A program made the translations under genes and the position numbers. A stretch of 64,000 nucleotides of DNA from Streptomyces aureocirculatus. GTDB lineage: Bacteria; Actinomycetota; Actinomycetes; Streptomycetales; Streptomycetaceae. Numbering within the stretch: position 1 is the stretch's first letter; each line of letters begins with the position of its first letter. The DNA lies in assembly GCF_000720475.1 (NCBI RefSeq), contig NZ_JOAP01000008.1, positions 124,001-188,000 on the forward strand. Reading direction: 5' to 3'. Under the pieces are notes generated by a model that saw only the letters and a list, made by a program, of their open reading frames with translations, was not told the DNA's origin and did no database searches. Shown in pieces: positions 53,355 through 61,941 of the stretch.

Positions 53355-54711
53355 AGGCGATGTGCGCGTCGGCGGCGTCCAGGGCCGAGTCGAGGGCCGC
53401 AAGGCCAGCCTTCGCCTCGGGCTCCGAGATGTTGCACGGCGGCACCACATGCGTACGGTTCATGTTCACGAACGGCCACACCCCGTTCGCCTTCGCGGCA
53501 GCGGCAAACGCGGCCATCGGAGCGTTGGCATCGCCGCTCGCGTTGTAGGGGACGAGGGGCTCCCGGGTCTCCCGGTCCCGTACCAGCTCCAGGGCCCAGA
53601 ACATGCCGAGCCCCCGCACCTCCCCCACGCTCGGGTGCCGCTCCGCGAGGTCCCGCAGCCCGGGCCCGATGACGTCCGCGCCGACGCGGGCGGCGTGCTC
53701 GACGACCCCTTCCTCCGCCATGACGTTGATCGTGGCGACGGCGGCAGCGCAGGCCAGCGGGTGCCCGGAGTAGGTGAGCCCGCCCGGGTAGGGCCGCTTG
53801 GCGAAGGTCTCCGCGATGGCGCCGGAGATCGCGACGCCGCCGAGCGGCACGTACCCGGAGTTCACGCCCTTGGCGAAGGTCAGCAGATCGGGCACGACCC
53901 CGTCGAAGTGGTCCACGGCGAACCAGGCACCGGTACGCCCGAAGCCCGCCATGACCTCGTCGAGGACGAAGACGATCCCGTACCGGTCGCACAGCTCGCG
54001 CACACCGGCGAGATAGCCGGGCGGCGGCGTCATGATCCCGGCGGTGCCGGGCACGGTCTCCAGGATGATCGCGGCGATCGTCGAGGGCCCCTCGAAGGCG
54101 ATGGTGTCCTCCAGATGTTGGAGGGCCCGCTCGCACTCCTGGGCCTCGTTCTCGGAGTGGAACGGCGAGCGGTACAGGAACGGCGCCCAGAAGCGCACGA
54201 CACCGGCCGAGCCGTTGTCGGAGGGCCAGCGGCGCGGGTCACCGGTGAGGTTGATCGCGGCGGCGGTGCCACCGTGGTACGAGCGGTAGGCGGAGAGCAC
54301 CTTCGGGCGGCCCGTGTGCAACCGGGCCATGCGCGTCGCGTTCTCCACGGCCTCGGCGCCGCCGTTGGTGAAGAAGATCTTGTCCAGGTCGCCGGGGGTG
54401 CGCTCGGCGATCAGCCGGGCGGCCTCGCTCCTGGCCTCCACGGCGAAGGCGGGCGCGAACGTGGTCATCGTCGCGGCCTGCTCCTGGATCGCGGCGACGA
54501 CCTTGGGGTGCTGGTAGCCGATGTTGGTGTAGACGAGTCCGCTGGTGAGGTCGAGGTACCGGTTGCCCTCGTAGTCCCAGAAGTACGAGCCTTCCGCGCC
54601 GGCGACGGCGAGCGGGGCGATGAGTTCCTGGGCGGACCAGGAGTGGAACACGTGGGCGCGGTCCGCCGCGGATACGACTGCGCCGAGCTGCGGGTCTGGC
54701 TGAGGGGTCAT
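53353..54711 (-). CDS. Class III (omega) aminotransferase
   Basis: 452 residues from ATG 54711. PLP fold type I: GSYFWDYEGNRYLDLTSGLV, FTNGGAEAVENATRMAR, SYHGGTAAA, AIILETVPGTAGIM, VLDEVMAGFGRTG, and the Schiff-base Lys in LLTFAKGVNSGYVP, ending with CNISEPEAKAGL. Acts on omega-amino acids or related amines with a keto acid acceptor. No ribosome binding site is evident; a TACCCT about 10 bases upstream could make a leaderless transcript. Confidence 0.92.
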   Translation of the reverse strand: MTPQPDPQLGAVVSAADRAHVFHSWSAQELIAPLAVAGAEGSYFWDYEGNRYLDLTSGLVYTNIGYQHPKVVAAIQEQAATMTTFAPAFAVEARSEAARLIAERTPGDLDKIFFTNGGAEAVENATRMARLHTGRPKVLSAYRSYHGGTAAAINLTGDPRRWPSDNGSAGVVRFWAPFLYRSPFHSENEAQECERALQHLEDTIAFEGPSTIAAIILETVPGTAGIMTPPPGYLAGVRELCDRYGIVFVLDEVMAGFGRTGAWFAVDHFDGVVPDLLTFAKGVNSGYVPLGGVAISGAIAETFAKRPYPGGLTYSGHPLACAAAVATINVMAEEGVVEHAARVGADVIGPGLRDLAERHPSVGEVRGLGMFWALELVRDRETREPLVPYNASGDANAPMAAFAAAAKANGVWPFVNMNRTHVVPPCNISEPEAKAGLAALDSALDAADAHIA

Positions 54712-54846
54712 GCGGCCGAGGGTAGATGTCCACGCCCGCGCCGAGCCATGGGCGTCCTGTCTGCCCCCTCCCCGGGAACACGACATTCTGTCGCCCGGGG
54801 GGCGCCTGCTCGCTCCGCTCCCCCGGCACTCCGGCACCGTACGCCG

Positions 54847-54949
54847 GGGCTGTGCCCACCCCCTGTGGGCAACTGGTCCGCCAGGGGCGAGGGAGGGCAC
54901 CTCCCTGCTCGAGCGGAGCCGAGAGCTTGGGGGAGGGTGGGCACAGCCC
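54847..54949. mobile_element. 103-bp MITE-like element with 15-bp terminal inverted repeats
   Basis: Ends are GGGCTGTGCCCACCC (54847-54861) and GGGTGGGCACAGCCC (54935-54949), perfect inverted repeats. The interior has no gene. Such small palindromic-end repeats are dispersed in Streptomyces genomes. Confidence 0.6.
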
Positions 54950-54976
54950 ATGTTCCGGTGCGTGTGATGTGGGGGG

Positions 54977-55516
54977 TCAGTCGTCCGGGGCTTCCGGTTC
55001 GTCCCGGTCGTCCGGGGCGTCCGGGGCGTCCGGGACCACCTGGGCCCGAGGCCCCTCGGGGGTGCACCGGATCTCGTACGCGAGATCGTCCCGTACGTCG
55101 TCATCGTTGGCCTCCGCCTCCAGGCGGGCCACCGCACCGGGCCCCCGGCTCACATCGTCATCGACGTGGTACCCGTCGGCGGGACTCCAGGAGACGAGGT
55201 ACACGGTGGAGTCCGCACGGCACTCCACAGTCGCGGTCCCCCCGGTGAACCGGACGGTGGCCCGCTCGGCCCGAGCACCCGTCGACGGCGTCGCAGCCGG
55301 GGCTGAGCCCGGGCCAGGGCCCGAAGCCGAAGCAGACGGCACCGGCCCCCCCGAAGTCTCCGTGAGCGCCCGCCGCACGGCCCCCTCGTCCAACGGCCTG
55401 CTGTGGGCGGTCCCGCCAGAATCCGCGCTGGCCAACTGCCAGGCACCCAACGCCCCCGCGGCCGTACCGACCGCCACCCAGGCCGCCGTCCCCGCCGCAC
55501 TCCACCACTTTCCCAC
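54977..55516 (-). CDS. Small exported or membrane-anchored protein of unknown function
   Basis: 179 residues from GTG 55516 behind GAGGG; GTG 55534 is an alternative. N-terminal hydrophobic helix (AWVAVGTAAGALGAWQLA), a Pro/Ser/Ala linker, then a small beta domain (ATVRFTGGTATVECRADSTV, YLVSWSPADGYHVDDDVS, RGPGAVARLEAEANDDDV) and an acidic tail. Divergent from the response regulator, 124 bases apart. Confidence 0.78.
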   Translation of the reverse strand: MGKWWSAAGTAAWVAVGTAAGALGAWQLASADSGGTAHSRPLDEGAVRRALTETSGGPVPSASASGPGPGSAPAATPSTGARAERATVRFTGGTATVECRADSTVYLVSWSPADGYHVDDDVSRGPGAVARLEAEANDDDVRDDLAYEIRCTPEGPRAQVVPDAPDAPDDRDEPEAPDD

Positions 55517-55640
55517 CCCGCCACCCTCTCCCACCGTTCCCTAACGTCCGGTTAAAGGCCCGGTTAAGGTCGCCCCACGGAGCCCGCTCCGGCGTGAATC
55601 GGCGGCCGATTCCCGGTGAACCCCTGGTTACCGTGTCCGC

Positions 55641-57137
55641 ATGGCCCACCTGCTCGTCATCGAGGACGACCCCCAACTGCGCGGCGCGCTCGTCCGGGCC
55701 CTGCGCGACAGGGGCCACGCCGTGGCGACCGCGCCCACCGGCATGACGGGCCTGGACGCGGCCGTGACCCACCGCCCCGATCTGGTCGTCCTGGACCTCG
55801 GTCTTCCCGACGTGGACGGCGCGCAGGTCCTGCGGATGCTGCGGGCGGTCAGCGACGTACCCGTCATCGTGGCGACCGCGCGCGACGAGGAGCCGGAGAT
55901 GGTGGCCGTCCTCAGTGACGGCGCCGACGACTACATCGTGAAGCCGTTCGGCGCCGCGCAGTTGGACGCGCGGGTGAAGGCGGTGCTGCGGCGCCTCGGC
56001 GCGGACGAGGGCGAGGAGCCGCTGCGGGTGGGCGGGCTCACCGTGCACCCGGGCGCCCGCGAGGTCGCCCTGGACGGCGTGCCCGTGGAACTCACGCCCC
56101 GCGAGTTCGACCTGCTCGCCCATCTCGCCCGCCGAGCGGGGCAGGTCGTCTCGCGCCGCGAACTCCTCGCGGAGGTCTGGCACCAGCCGCTCGGCGGTGC
56201 CGACAAGACGGTCGACGTCCACCTGTCGTGGCTGCGCAGAAAACTGGGCGAGACGGCGCAGGCACCGCGATATCTGCACACCGTACGCACGGTGGGCGTG
56301 AAACTCGCAGCACCCGGGGGTGCCGAAGCCGAGGCCCGCACCGCAGCCGAAAGCGGCTTCGGCGCCGGACCCGGGTCCGGCATCGAAGCCGAAGCCGGAC
56401 AGGGGCCGGGACCGGGAGTCGAGGCCGGCCCCAGCGCCGCAGCCCGACCCGACGTCACGGCCGGTCCCGAAGCCGGACCAGACGCCGAGGCCGGACCAGA
56501 CACCGAGGCCGGACCCGGACCCCAGGCCGGACCCGGCGTCGCAGCCGGACCCGGAGCCGGAGCCGGACCCAGAGCCGGAGCCGGACCCGGCGTCGCAGCC
56601 GGACCCGGGTCCGGCGTCGAAGCCGAAGCCGGACAGGGGCCGGGACCGGGAGTCGAGGCCGGTCCCAGCGTCGCAGCCCGACCCGACGTCACGGCCGGTC
56701 CCGATGCCGAAGCCGAAGCCGGACAGGGGCCGGGACCGGGAGTCGAGGCCGGTCCCAGCGTCGCAGCCCGACCCGACGTCACGGCCGGTCCCGATGCCGG
56801 GCCGGGCCCGGCGTCGCAGCAGGACCCGGAGCCGAAGTCGGACCCGGAGCCGGAGCCGGAGCCGGGGCCGGGGCCGGAGCCGGGGCCGGGGCCGGGGCCG
56901 GAGCCGCACCGCCGCCACCACCGCCCTCGTCCTCACCGCCCTGCTCGTCCCCCTCACCCTCCTGACCCGCAGCCACGCCGCCGACCGCGCGACCGCCGAG
57001 GCCACCGCACGCGCGCAGTGGGTGGCGCACGCGATCGGGCCCGCGCTCGCCTCCGCCCGGGAGCGGCCGACCGCCGAGCAGACCGTGGCGAGCGTCAACG
57101 GGAACGGGCTGCCCGTCACGTCCCTCGTGCTCGGTGA
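55641..57137 (+). CDS. OmpR-type response regulator with repetitive C-terminal extension
   Basis: 498 residues as read from ATG 55641. Receiver (ED at 8-10, Asp52 in VVLDLGLPDVDG, VKPF) and winged helix end at about residue 225 (RYLHTVRTVGVKLAAP), the usual length. The next 270 residues are Ala/Gly/Pro/Glu repeats that run on through the start of the kinase in another frame, then Arg/His-rich sequence that is the shadow of the kinase. The real product end is therefore uncertain. Confidence 0.85.
   Translation: MAHLLVIEDDPQLRGALVRALRDRGHAVATAPTGMTGLDAAVTHRPDLVVLDLGLPDVDGAQVLRMLRAVSDVPVIVATARDEEPEMVAVLSDGADDYIVKPFGAAQLDARVKAVLRRLGADEGEEPLRVGGLTVHPGAREVALDGVPVELTPREFDLLAHLARRAGQVVSRRELLAEVWHQPLGGADKTVDVHLSWLRRKLGETAQAPRYLHTVRTVGVKLAAPGGAEAEARTAAESGFGAGPGSGIEAEAGQGPGPGVEAGPSAAARPDVTAGPEAGPDAEAGPDTEAGPGPQAGPGVAAGPGAGAGPRAGAGPGVAAGPGSGVEAEAGQGPGPGVEAGPSVAARPDVTAGPDAEAEAGQGPGPGVEAGPSVAARPDVTAGPDAGPGPASQQDPEPKSDPEPEPEPGPGPEPGPGPGPEPHRRHHRPRPHRPARPPHPPDPQPRRRPRDRRGHRTRAVGGARDRARARLRPGAADRRADRGERQRERAARHVPRAR
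56385..56798 (+). repeat. Minisatellite with 90-bp units at the regulator-kinase junction
   Basis: Three copies of a 90-bp unit at 56385-56474, 56619-56708 and 56709-56798. The last two are adjacent and identical at all 90 positions; the first differs at three. Short GACCCGGAGCCGG-like units fill the gaps and continue to about 56910. 90 is a multiple of three, so length changes keep both frames open. Confidence 0.95.
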
Positions 57138-58419
57138 CGGCCGCACGGTCGGGCCCGCGGGCGGCGGCCGTGGCGCCGTCGGCGACGCCGTCCGGCTCGC
57201 CCGTACCGGGCGGGCCTTCACCTACGAACCGTCGACCGGCGGACGCCAGGTCCTTGTCCCCGTGCACGGGGCCGCCGACGGCACCGCGGTCGTCCGCGTC
57301 ACGCTCACCGAGCGGCAGTTGTACGCGGGCACGCTCACCTCGTGGCTCGTGCTCGCCGGGATCGGCATCGGCCTCGTACTCCTCGGGCTGCTGCTCGCCG
57401 ACCAACTGGGGGCGCGGCTCGTGGGGGCCACGCGGTCGCTCGCCGGTACGGCGGAACGGCTCGCCGCGGGAGACATGACCGCCCGTGCCGCCGTCGAGGG
57501 CCCGCCCGAACTCCGCCTTGTCGCCTCCGAGTTGAACCGGCTTGCCGGGCGTATCGACGAGCTGCTCGGCGCCGAGCGGGAGACCGCCCGCGAGAACGCC
57601 GCCGATCTCGCGCATCGGCTGCGGACGCCCGTCGCCGCGCTGCGGCTCGACGCCGAGTCGCTGCGGGACGCCGGGGAGGCTCGGCGGATCGCCGGTGACG
57701 TGGCCGCCCTTGAGCGCAGTGTCGACGAGGTGATCCGGCGGGCCCGGCTGCCGCTGCGCGGGGCGGCCCGCTCGGACCTGGCGGAGGTCGCCCTGGAGCG
57801 GGGGGCGTTCTGGTTGCCGCTGGCGGAGGACCAGGGGCGGGCGCTTTCTGTGGACGTACCGGAACCGACCGGCCCCCCACGTCACGGGTGCCCGGAACCG
57901 GGGCTGCGCCCACCGGGCGGGACGGACAGTGGACGCCTACCGGGCGGGACGGTTCGCGGACGCCCACCGGGCGCGACGGAACGCGGACGCCCACCGGGCG
58001 GGACGGATCGCGGACGCCCACAGGGCGGGACGGATCGCGGACGCCCACAGGGCGGGGGCAAGGTCCCGGTGGCGGTGTCCGCGGACGACCTCGCCGCCGC
58101 CCTAGACGCCCTCATAGGCAACGTGCTCGACCACACCCCCCAGGGCACCGCCTTCCGCATCACCGTCAGCGTCCCCGACCCGGGGCACGCCCGCCTCACC
58201 GTCACGGACGAAGGACCGGGGTTAGCGGAGAGCGCCGCCGCGACCCGGGGCACCAGCGGGGCCGGGTCCACCGGCCTCGGCCTCGACATCGCGCGCCGTA
58301 CGGCGCAGGACGCGGGCGGCACCTTCGGTGTCACCACCGGCCCCACCCGCGTCACGCTCACCTTCCCGCTCGCGCCGCTCGCGGAAACACCGTCCGCACC
58401 GCCCGGGCCCACCGGTTGA
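56794..58419 (+). CDS. Sensor histidine kinase overlapping the response regulator
   Basis: 541 residues from ATG 56794, chosen as the shortest in-frame start before TM1; ATG 56704 and 56320 are also open. An Arg/Ser-rich head (about 38 residues) precedes TM1 (ALVLTALLVPLTLLT), a sensor loop, TM2 (SWLVLAGIGIGLVLLGLLL), HAMP, DHp with LAHRLRTPVAALRL, and HATPase with N box IGNVLDHTPQ, DEGPGLAES and GSTGLGLDIARR. A 27-bp repeat inserts a flexible loop between DHp and HATPase. Overlaps the VTC gene by 62 bases, convergently. Confidence 0.85.
   Translation: MPGRARRRSRTRSRSRTRSRSRSRGRGRSRGRGRGRSRTAATTALVLTALLVPLTLLTRSHAADRATAEATARAQWVAHAIGPALASARERPTAEQTVASVNGNGLPVTSLVLGDGRTVGPAGGGRGAVGDAVRLARTGRAFTYEPSTGGRQVLVPVHGAADGTAVVRVTLTERQLYAGTLTSWLVLAGIGIGLVLLGLLLADQLGARLVGATRSLAGTAERLAAGDMTARAAVEGPPELRLVASELNRLAGRIDELLGAERETARENAADLAHRLRTPVAALRLDAESLRDAGEARRIAGDVAALERSVDEVIRRARLPLRGAARSDLAEVALERGAFWLPLAEDQGRALSVDVPEPTGPPRHGCPEPGLRPPGGTDSGRLPGGTVRGRPPGATERGRPPGGTDRGRPQGGTDRGRPQGGGKVPVAVSADDLAAALDALIGNVLDHTPQGTAFRITVSVPDPGHARLTVTDEGPGLAESAAATRGTSGAGSTGLGLDIARRTAQDAGGTFGVTTGPTRVTLTFPLAPLAETPSAPPGPTG
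57910..58062 (+). repeat. Five tandem 27-bp repeats inside the kinase
   Basis: Five 27-bp units of the type CCACCGGGCGGGACGGATCG plus CGGACGC from 57910 to 58044 and a partial sixth, in frame, encoding PGGTDRGRP-like nonapeptides. They interrupt the kinase between the dimerisation helices and the ATP domain. Confidence 0.92.
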
Positions 58420-59164
58420 CGCCGAGGTCGGGACGTACGGCCGCGAAGCCGCCGCAGTACTTGGTGAACTCGGCGGCGCGGAGCCCGTACCGGTGCAGGA
58501 CCCGGTCGGCCTCCGTCAGCCGCCCCCGGGTCTTCGTCTCCACCAGGACGAGCCCGCTGTCGGCGACGGCGGAGCGCCCCGTCGCCACGTCCCGCACCAC
58601 GAGCGCCGCGTCACACGTCACGCGCTGCCCGTCGGCGACGAACGTGGCGCGGCGGTAGTCGGTGACGAGGGACGGCGTGAGCCCGACCGGTGCCTCGATG
58701 CCGTACGACCCCCGCAGCACCCCCGTGAGGAAGCCACGCCGGGCATCGTCGAGGGCGTGGTCCTCGCCCGCCATCCGCTGCCGGTGCTTGACGGTCTCAC
58801 CGCGCCCGGTCTTGAGCTTGATCTCGAACTGCCGCTCCCCGCTGTCCTGGTAGACCCGCTCCCGTACGCGGTAGCGCAGCCTGCGGCCCTGCCGGTGGTC
58901 GTGGTACGTGTGCAGGGCGGGGGTGTCGTAGTACGTGGAGTGGTAGCCGAAGGAGCGGCGACCGCCGATGCTCAGCGCGCGGAACGGGCCGCCCGCCCTG
59001 CGCGGGTCGGTGAGCAGCGCGGCGAAGTCCGCGAAGATCTCCACGGGGACCAGATAGCTGTGGTCGTAGCGGGCGAGGAGCTCCGCGCGGGCGTTCAGCT
59101 CGTCGAGGGAGACGGGATGGGCGGCGAGTGCGGCACGGCTCAGGGCACGTACGGCGGGTTTCAC
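58358..59164 (-). CDS. VTC-domain polyphosphate polymerase-like protein
   Basis: 268 residues from ATG 59164. VTC tunnel-type fold: RYDHSYLVPVEIF, the SFGYHSTYYDTP motif, RRLRYRVRERVYQDSGERQF and EIKLKTGRGETVKHRQ lysine/arginine strands, LVVRDVAT and VLVETKT. Bacterial VTC proteins polymerise polyphosphate from ATP. Coupled by ATGA to a DUF4956 protein, its usual partner. Confidence 0.92.
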   Translation of the reverse strand: MKPAVRALSRAALAAHPVSLDELNARAELLARYDHSYLVPVEIFADFAALLTDPRRAGGPFRALSIGGRRSFGYHSTYYDTPALHTYHDHRQGRRLRYRVRERVYQDSGERQFEIKLKTGRGETVKHRQRMAGEDHALDDARRGFLTGVLRGSYGIEAPVGLTPSLVTDYRRATFVADGQRVTCDAALVVRDVATGRSAVADSGLVLVETKTRGRLTEADRVLHRYGLRAAEFTKYCGGFAAVRPDLGVNRWARAVRTVFPRAARAGR

Positions 59165-59793
59165 GCGGCGGCCTCCTTGGCGGCGTACGACGGGGTCGGG
59201 GCTTCCACTTCCATGAACTCCCCTTCGTACCGCGTTGGTTCCGGCTTGCGGAAGCGGACTTCCAGCACCATCAGGTCCCGTACGTAGTCGACCTCCTGCA
59301 CGGTCCAGCCGAGGGGTTCGCCGAGCCGCCGGGCGAGTTCGGCGCGCAGCGCGTCCTCGTCGCGGTACACGGCGTCGAGGGTGACGAAGGCCCGGCGGTC
59401 GCGGGAGTAGAGGCGGGGGTGGTCACCGACGTACATCACCAGGAGCAGCACGCCGGAGAGCCCCGCGGCCATCCCGAGCGAAAGGCCGGGGAGCCCGCAC
59501 AGCAGGCCGAGGACGAGGGTCGTGAAGTAGTACGCGACTTCCTGATGGCGTACGGAGTCGGAGCGCAGCCGAACGATCGACAACACCCCGAAGAGCCCGA
59601 ACCCGAGCGCGAGCCCGCCCCCGCCCGACGCCTCCGACAGCGCCGCCACGACCGCGAACAGCGCGACGTTCAGGGCGAGATACGCGGGGACAAGATCGCG
59701 TCTGCGGTGCCGTGGATAGAACACGGCGAAGGTGAGGAGACAGACGGCGGCGAGGTCGAGCCCGAGGTGGGCGGCGAGAGTTGGCAGGTCCAT
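59161..59793 (-). CDS. DUF4956-family membrane protein
   Basis: 210 residues from ATG 59793. Four membrane helices (LGLDLAAVCLLTFAVFY, LVPAYLALNVALFAVVAAL, LALGFGLFGVLSIVR, VAYYFTTLVLGLLCGLPGL), a further helix GLSGVLLLVMYVGD, then a soluble ferredoxin-like domain. Typical partner of VTC proteins; likely an anchor or gate for polyphosphate synthesis or export. Confidence 0.9.
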   Translation of the reverse strand: MDLPTLAAHLGLDLAAVCLLTFAVFYPRHRRRDLVPAYLALNVALFAVVAALSEASGGGGLALGFGLFGVLSIVRLRSDSVRHQEVAYYFTTLVLGLLCGLPGLSLGMAAGLSGVLLLVMYVGDHPRLYSRDRRAFVTLDAVYRDEDALRAELARRLGEPLGWTVQEVDYVRDLMVLEVRFRKPEPTRYEGEFMEVEAPTPSYAAKEAAA

Positions 59794-59859
59794 GGCCTTG
59801 ACGCTAGGGAGGCACGGGTTAAGCCCGCCTCCGGCGAGGGTTAAGCACCCGCCGACTCA

Positions 59860-59891
59860 TTGACAGCACGCTGCCATAATGACAGCATGCT
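59860..59891. promoter_or_regulatory. Promoter and operator-like repeats before the DJ-1/MarR pair
   Basis: TGACAGCA occurs twice in direct orientation (59861 and 59880, 19 apart). Each overlaps a palindrome: CAGC-AC-GCTG (59864-59873) and AGCATGCT (59884-59891). TTGACA at 59860 would serve as -35. A MarR dimer encoded by the second gene would fit two such sites. Confidence 0.5.
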
Positions 59892-59932
59892 TACAGACAC
59901 ATAAACGCACCGCGCCGCCGAGTGGAGCCCTC

Positions 59933-60562
59933 ATGAGCAGCAGCACCACCGAATCCGCCGCCACCACGACCACCACCCCCGCGGTTCACCTCGCCGTGTA
60001 CGACGCCCTCGCCGACTGGGAGACGGGCTACGCCACCGCGTACCTGGCCCGCGCGGGCCACGAGATCCGTACCGTCGCGGCGACGCGCGAGCCCGTCACC
60101 ACGGTCGGCGGCGTGCGCATCCAGCCGGACCTGACGCTCGACGAGCTGCGGCCCGAGGACAGCGCGCTGCTGATCCTGCCGGGCGGCGACCTGTGGGACA
60201 CGGGCGACTCGCTCGCCCCCTTCGCCCGCGCGGCCCGCGCCTTCCTCGACGCGGGAGTGCCGGTGGCCGCGATCTGCGGCGCCACGGCCGGGCTCGCCCG
60301 CGAGGGCCTGCTCGACGACCGGGCGCACACCAGCGCGGTGTCGATGTACCTGGACGCGACGGGGTACGGGGGCGCGGACCGGTACGTCGAGTCGGACGCG
60401 GTCACCGACGGCGACCTGATCACGGCGGGGCCGACCGAGCCGGTCGCGTTCGCACGCGAAGTCCTCAAGCGGATGGGGGCGTTCGAGGGCGAGAAGTTGG
60501 ATGCGTGGTACCGCCTCTTCCACGACTCGGACCCGACGGCGTACGAGACGCTCGCGTCATGA
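59933..60562 (+). CDS. DJ-1/PfpI (class I glutamine amidotransferase-like) protein
   Basis: 209 residues from ATG 59933, GGAG 6 bases upstream. VHLAVYDALADWETGYATAY, Glu/Asp cluster, LLILPGGDLWDTG and the nucleophile elbow AAICGATAGLAREG with Cys. Such proteins act as stress chaperones, glyoxalases or hydratases. The C-terminus is a helical tail. ATGA overlap with the MarR gene. Confidence 0.9.
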   Translation: MSSSTTESAATTTTTPAVHLAVYDALADWETGYATAYLARAGHEIRTVAATREPVTTVGGVRIQPDLTLDELRPEDSALLILPGGDLWDTGDSLAPFARAARAFLDAGVPVAAICGATAGLAREGLLDDRAHTSAVSMYLDATGYGGADRYVESDAVTDGDLITAGPTEPVAFAREVLKRMGAFEGEKLDAWYRLFHDSDPTAYETLAS

Positions 60563-61059
60563 GCGACGCGCAGCCCGCGGCGTCCACCCGGGGCGACGCC
60601 GTCCAGGACCTGCTCACCCGCACCGCACTCACGGTCTTCCGTCTGAACGGCCAGTTCCTCTCCGCCTCGGAGGAACTGGCGGCGCCCGCCGGTCTGACGG
60701 CGGCGTGGTGGCAGGTGCTCGGCGCGGTCCTGCGCGAACCGCTGCCGGTCGCGGGGATCGCCCGCGCCATGGGCATCACCCGGCAGAGCGTGCAGCGCGT
60801 GGCGGACCTCCTGGTACGGCGCGGCCTGGCCGAGTACGCCCCGAACCCGGCACACCGCCGCGCCAAGCTGCTGCGCCCCACGGAGGCGGGCAGGGCGGCC
60901 GTGGCGGAGATCGAGCCGGGCCACGCGGACCTCGCGGCCCGACTGCGGGAGGCGCTCGGCGGCACGGAGGAGTTCGCCCGCACGGCACAGGCCCTGGAGC
61001 ACCTCTCCGTGGCCCTGACGAAGCTGGCCCCGCCCGTCACGGAGCCGCCGCGCCCGTAG
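60559..61059 (+). CDS. MarR-family regulator
   Basis: 166 residues from ATG 60559. wHTH (VAGIARAMGITRQSVQRVAD, LLVRRGLAEYAPNPAHRRAK, LLRPTEAGRAAV) with dimerisation helices at both ends. Translationally coupled to the DJ-1-like gene, so it probably represses the pair at the repeats before 59933 and senses an oxidant or aromatic compound. Converges with the small gene at 61037, overlapping it by about 20 bases. Confidence 0.92.
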   Translation: MSDAQPAASTRGDAVQDLLTRTALTVFRLNGQFLSASEELAAPAGLTAAWWQVLGAVLREPLPVAGIARAMGITRQSVQRVADLLVRRGLAEYAPNPAHRRAKLLRPTEAGRAAVAEIEPGHADLAARLREALGGTEEFARTAQALEHLSVALTKLAPPVTEPPRP

Positions 61060-61231
61060 CGGAACCAGGACGGCCGGGCCGCTCCTCTCCGTTCCGGGCC
61101 GCCCGGAGGAGGGCGCCCTCGACGCAGTCCGCGAGGATGCCGAGGTGGCGGCGGGGGCAGGTCGCGAGGTGTTCGCGGTAGGCGGCGCGCCGGTCGTGTC
61201 CATGTGACGCGGCCTGGTCGGTGGCGGTCAT
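61037..61231 (-). CDS. Small basic protein of unknown function
   Basis: 64 residues from ATG 61231, ATGA overlap with the gene before, so expressed with it. Reads DQAASHGHDRRAAYREHLAT and CPRRHLGILADCVEGALLRA, a His/Arg-rich helix with two cysteines. No family recognised. Its end overlaps the MarR gene tail on the other strand. Confidence 0.65.
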   Translation of the reverse strand: MTATDQAASHGHDRRAAYREHLATCPRRHLGILADCVEGALLRAARNGEERPGRPGSATGAAAP

Positions 61232-61743
61232 GAGTCGGGCGCCTCCAGCACGTCGGCCGTGGCCAGTAGCGCGGCAAGGTGCGCGGGGTCGCAGAGCCGG
61301 CCGCGGCGCCGCGGTTGCACCGCCCAGTACGTCACCGGCGAGAATTGCTTGCCGATGCGCGGCACGGCCAGGTAGGTGCCGGTGCCGAGCCGGTCGGCGG
61401 CGCCCTGCCACTGGGCGTCCGGGGCGATGAGGACGTAGTACTGACCGCTGCCGGTGCGGCTGTCGCGGATGACGGGTCCGTGCAGCCAGTCGGCCAGGGC
61501 CGCACCGACGGCTTCCGGCCGCCCGCTGCCCACGGCGGAGTGGACGAGCCGCCCGGCGACGCGGAGGGCGTCGAACCGCCCGCCCAGCGGCAGCAGCGCG
61601 ACACCGCAGTTCGCCCACTCGGCGAGGGCTTGCCGCGGGACGGGGTGGGCCCCGGCGAACCAGTCGGTGACGGCTTCCCGTTCGGGTGTCTGCTTGCACG
61701 CCGAGCTTCCCGGGCCTGGCTCGGGGACCATACTTTCGCTCAT
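61228..61743 (-). CDS. Prim-Pol N-terminal-like protein, unknown function
   Basis: 171 residues from ATG 61743 behind GAGGAG. Blocks ALAEWANCGVALLPLGGRFD, ALRVAGRLVHSAVG, GPVIRDSRTGSGQYYVLIAP and GTYLAVPRIGKQFSPVTYWA resemble the N-terminal part of bifunctional DNA primase/polymerase-type proteins, but catalytic acidic pairs are not obvious and the fold alone is left. Coupled to the small protein; head-to-head with the HTH gene. Confidence 0.7.
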   Translation of the reverse strand: MSESMVPEPGPGSSACKQTPEREAVTDWFAGAHPVPRQALAEWANCGVALLPLGGRFDALRVAGRLVHSAVGSGRPEAVGAALADWLHGPVIRDSRTGSGQYYVLIAPDAQWQGAADRLGTGTYLAVPRIGKQFSPVTYWAVQPRRRGRLCDPAHLAALLATADVLEAPDS

Positions 61744-61941
61744 GTCGACTCCTCGCGGTCGGCCACGCCCCCAGGCCGTTCGCAGTGGCCGCCGGGGTTC
61801 GTTGCCCCTGAGGAAACCGGACTCGTCCGGTCCGACATCAGGACGGATCGCGGACACTTCCCGGCGGGGAACCGGACAGTTTCCTCAGCAGGCGGTGACG
61901 GTACGACTACCGTCAGGCGACTCGCGCAGCAGGAGGACACG

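Noticed and set aside
53362..55248. Open frame of 628 codons on the plus strand
   Set aside because: Shadow of the aminotransferase and neighbouring genes; crosses the MITE-like element.
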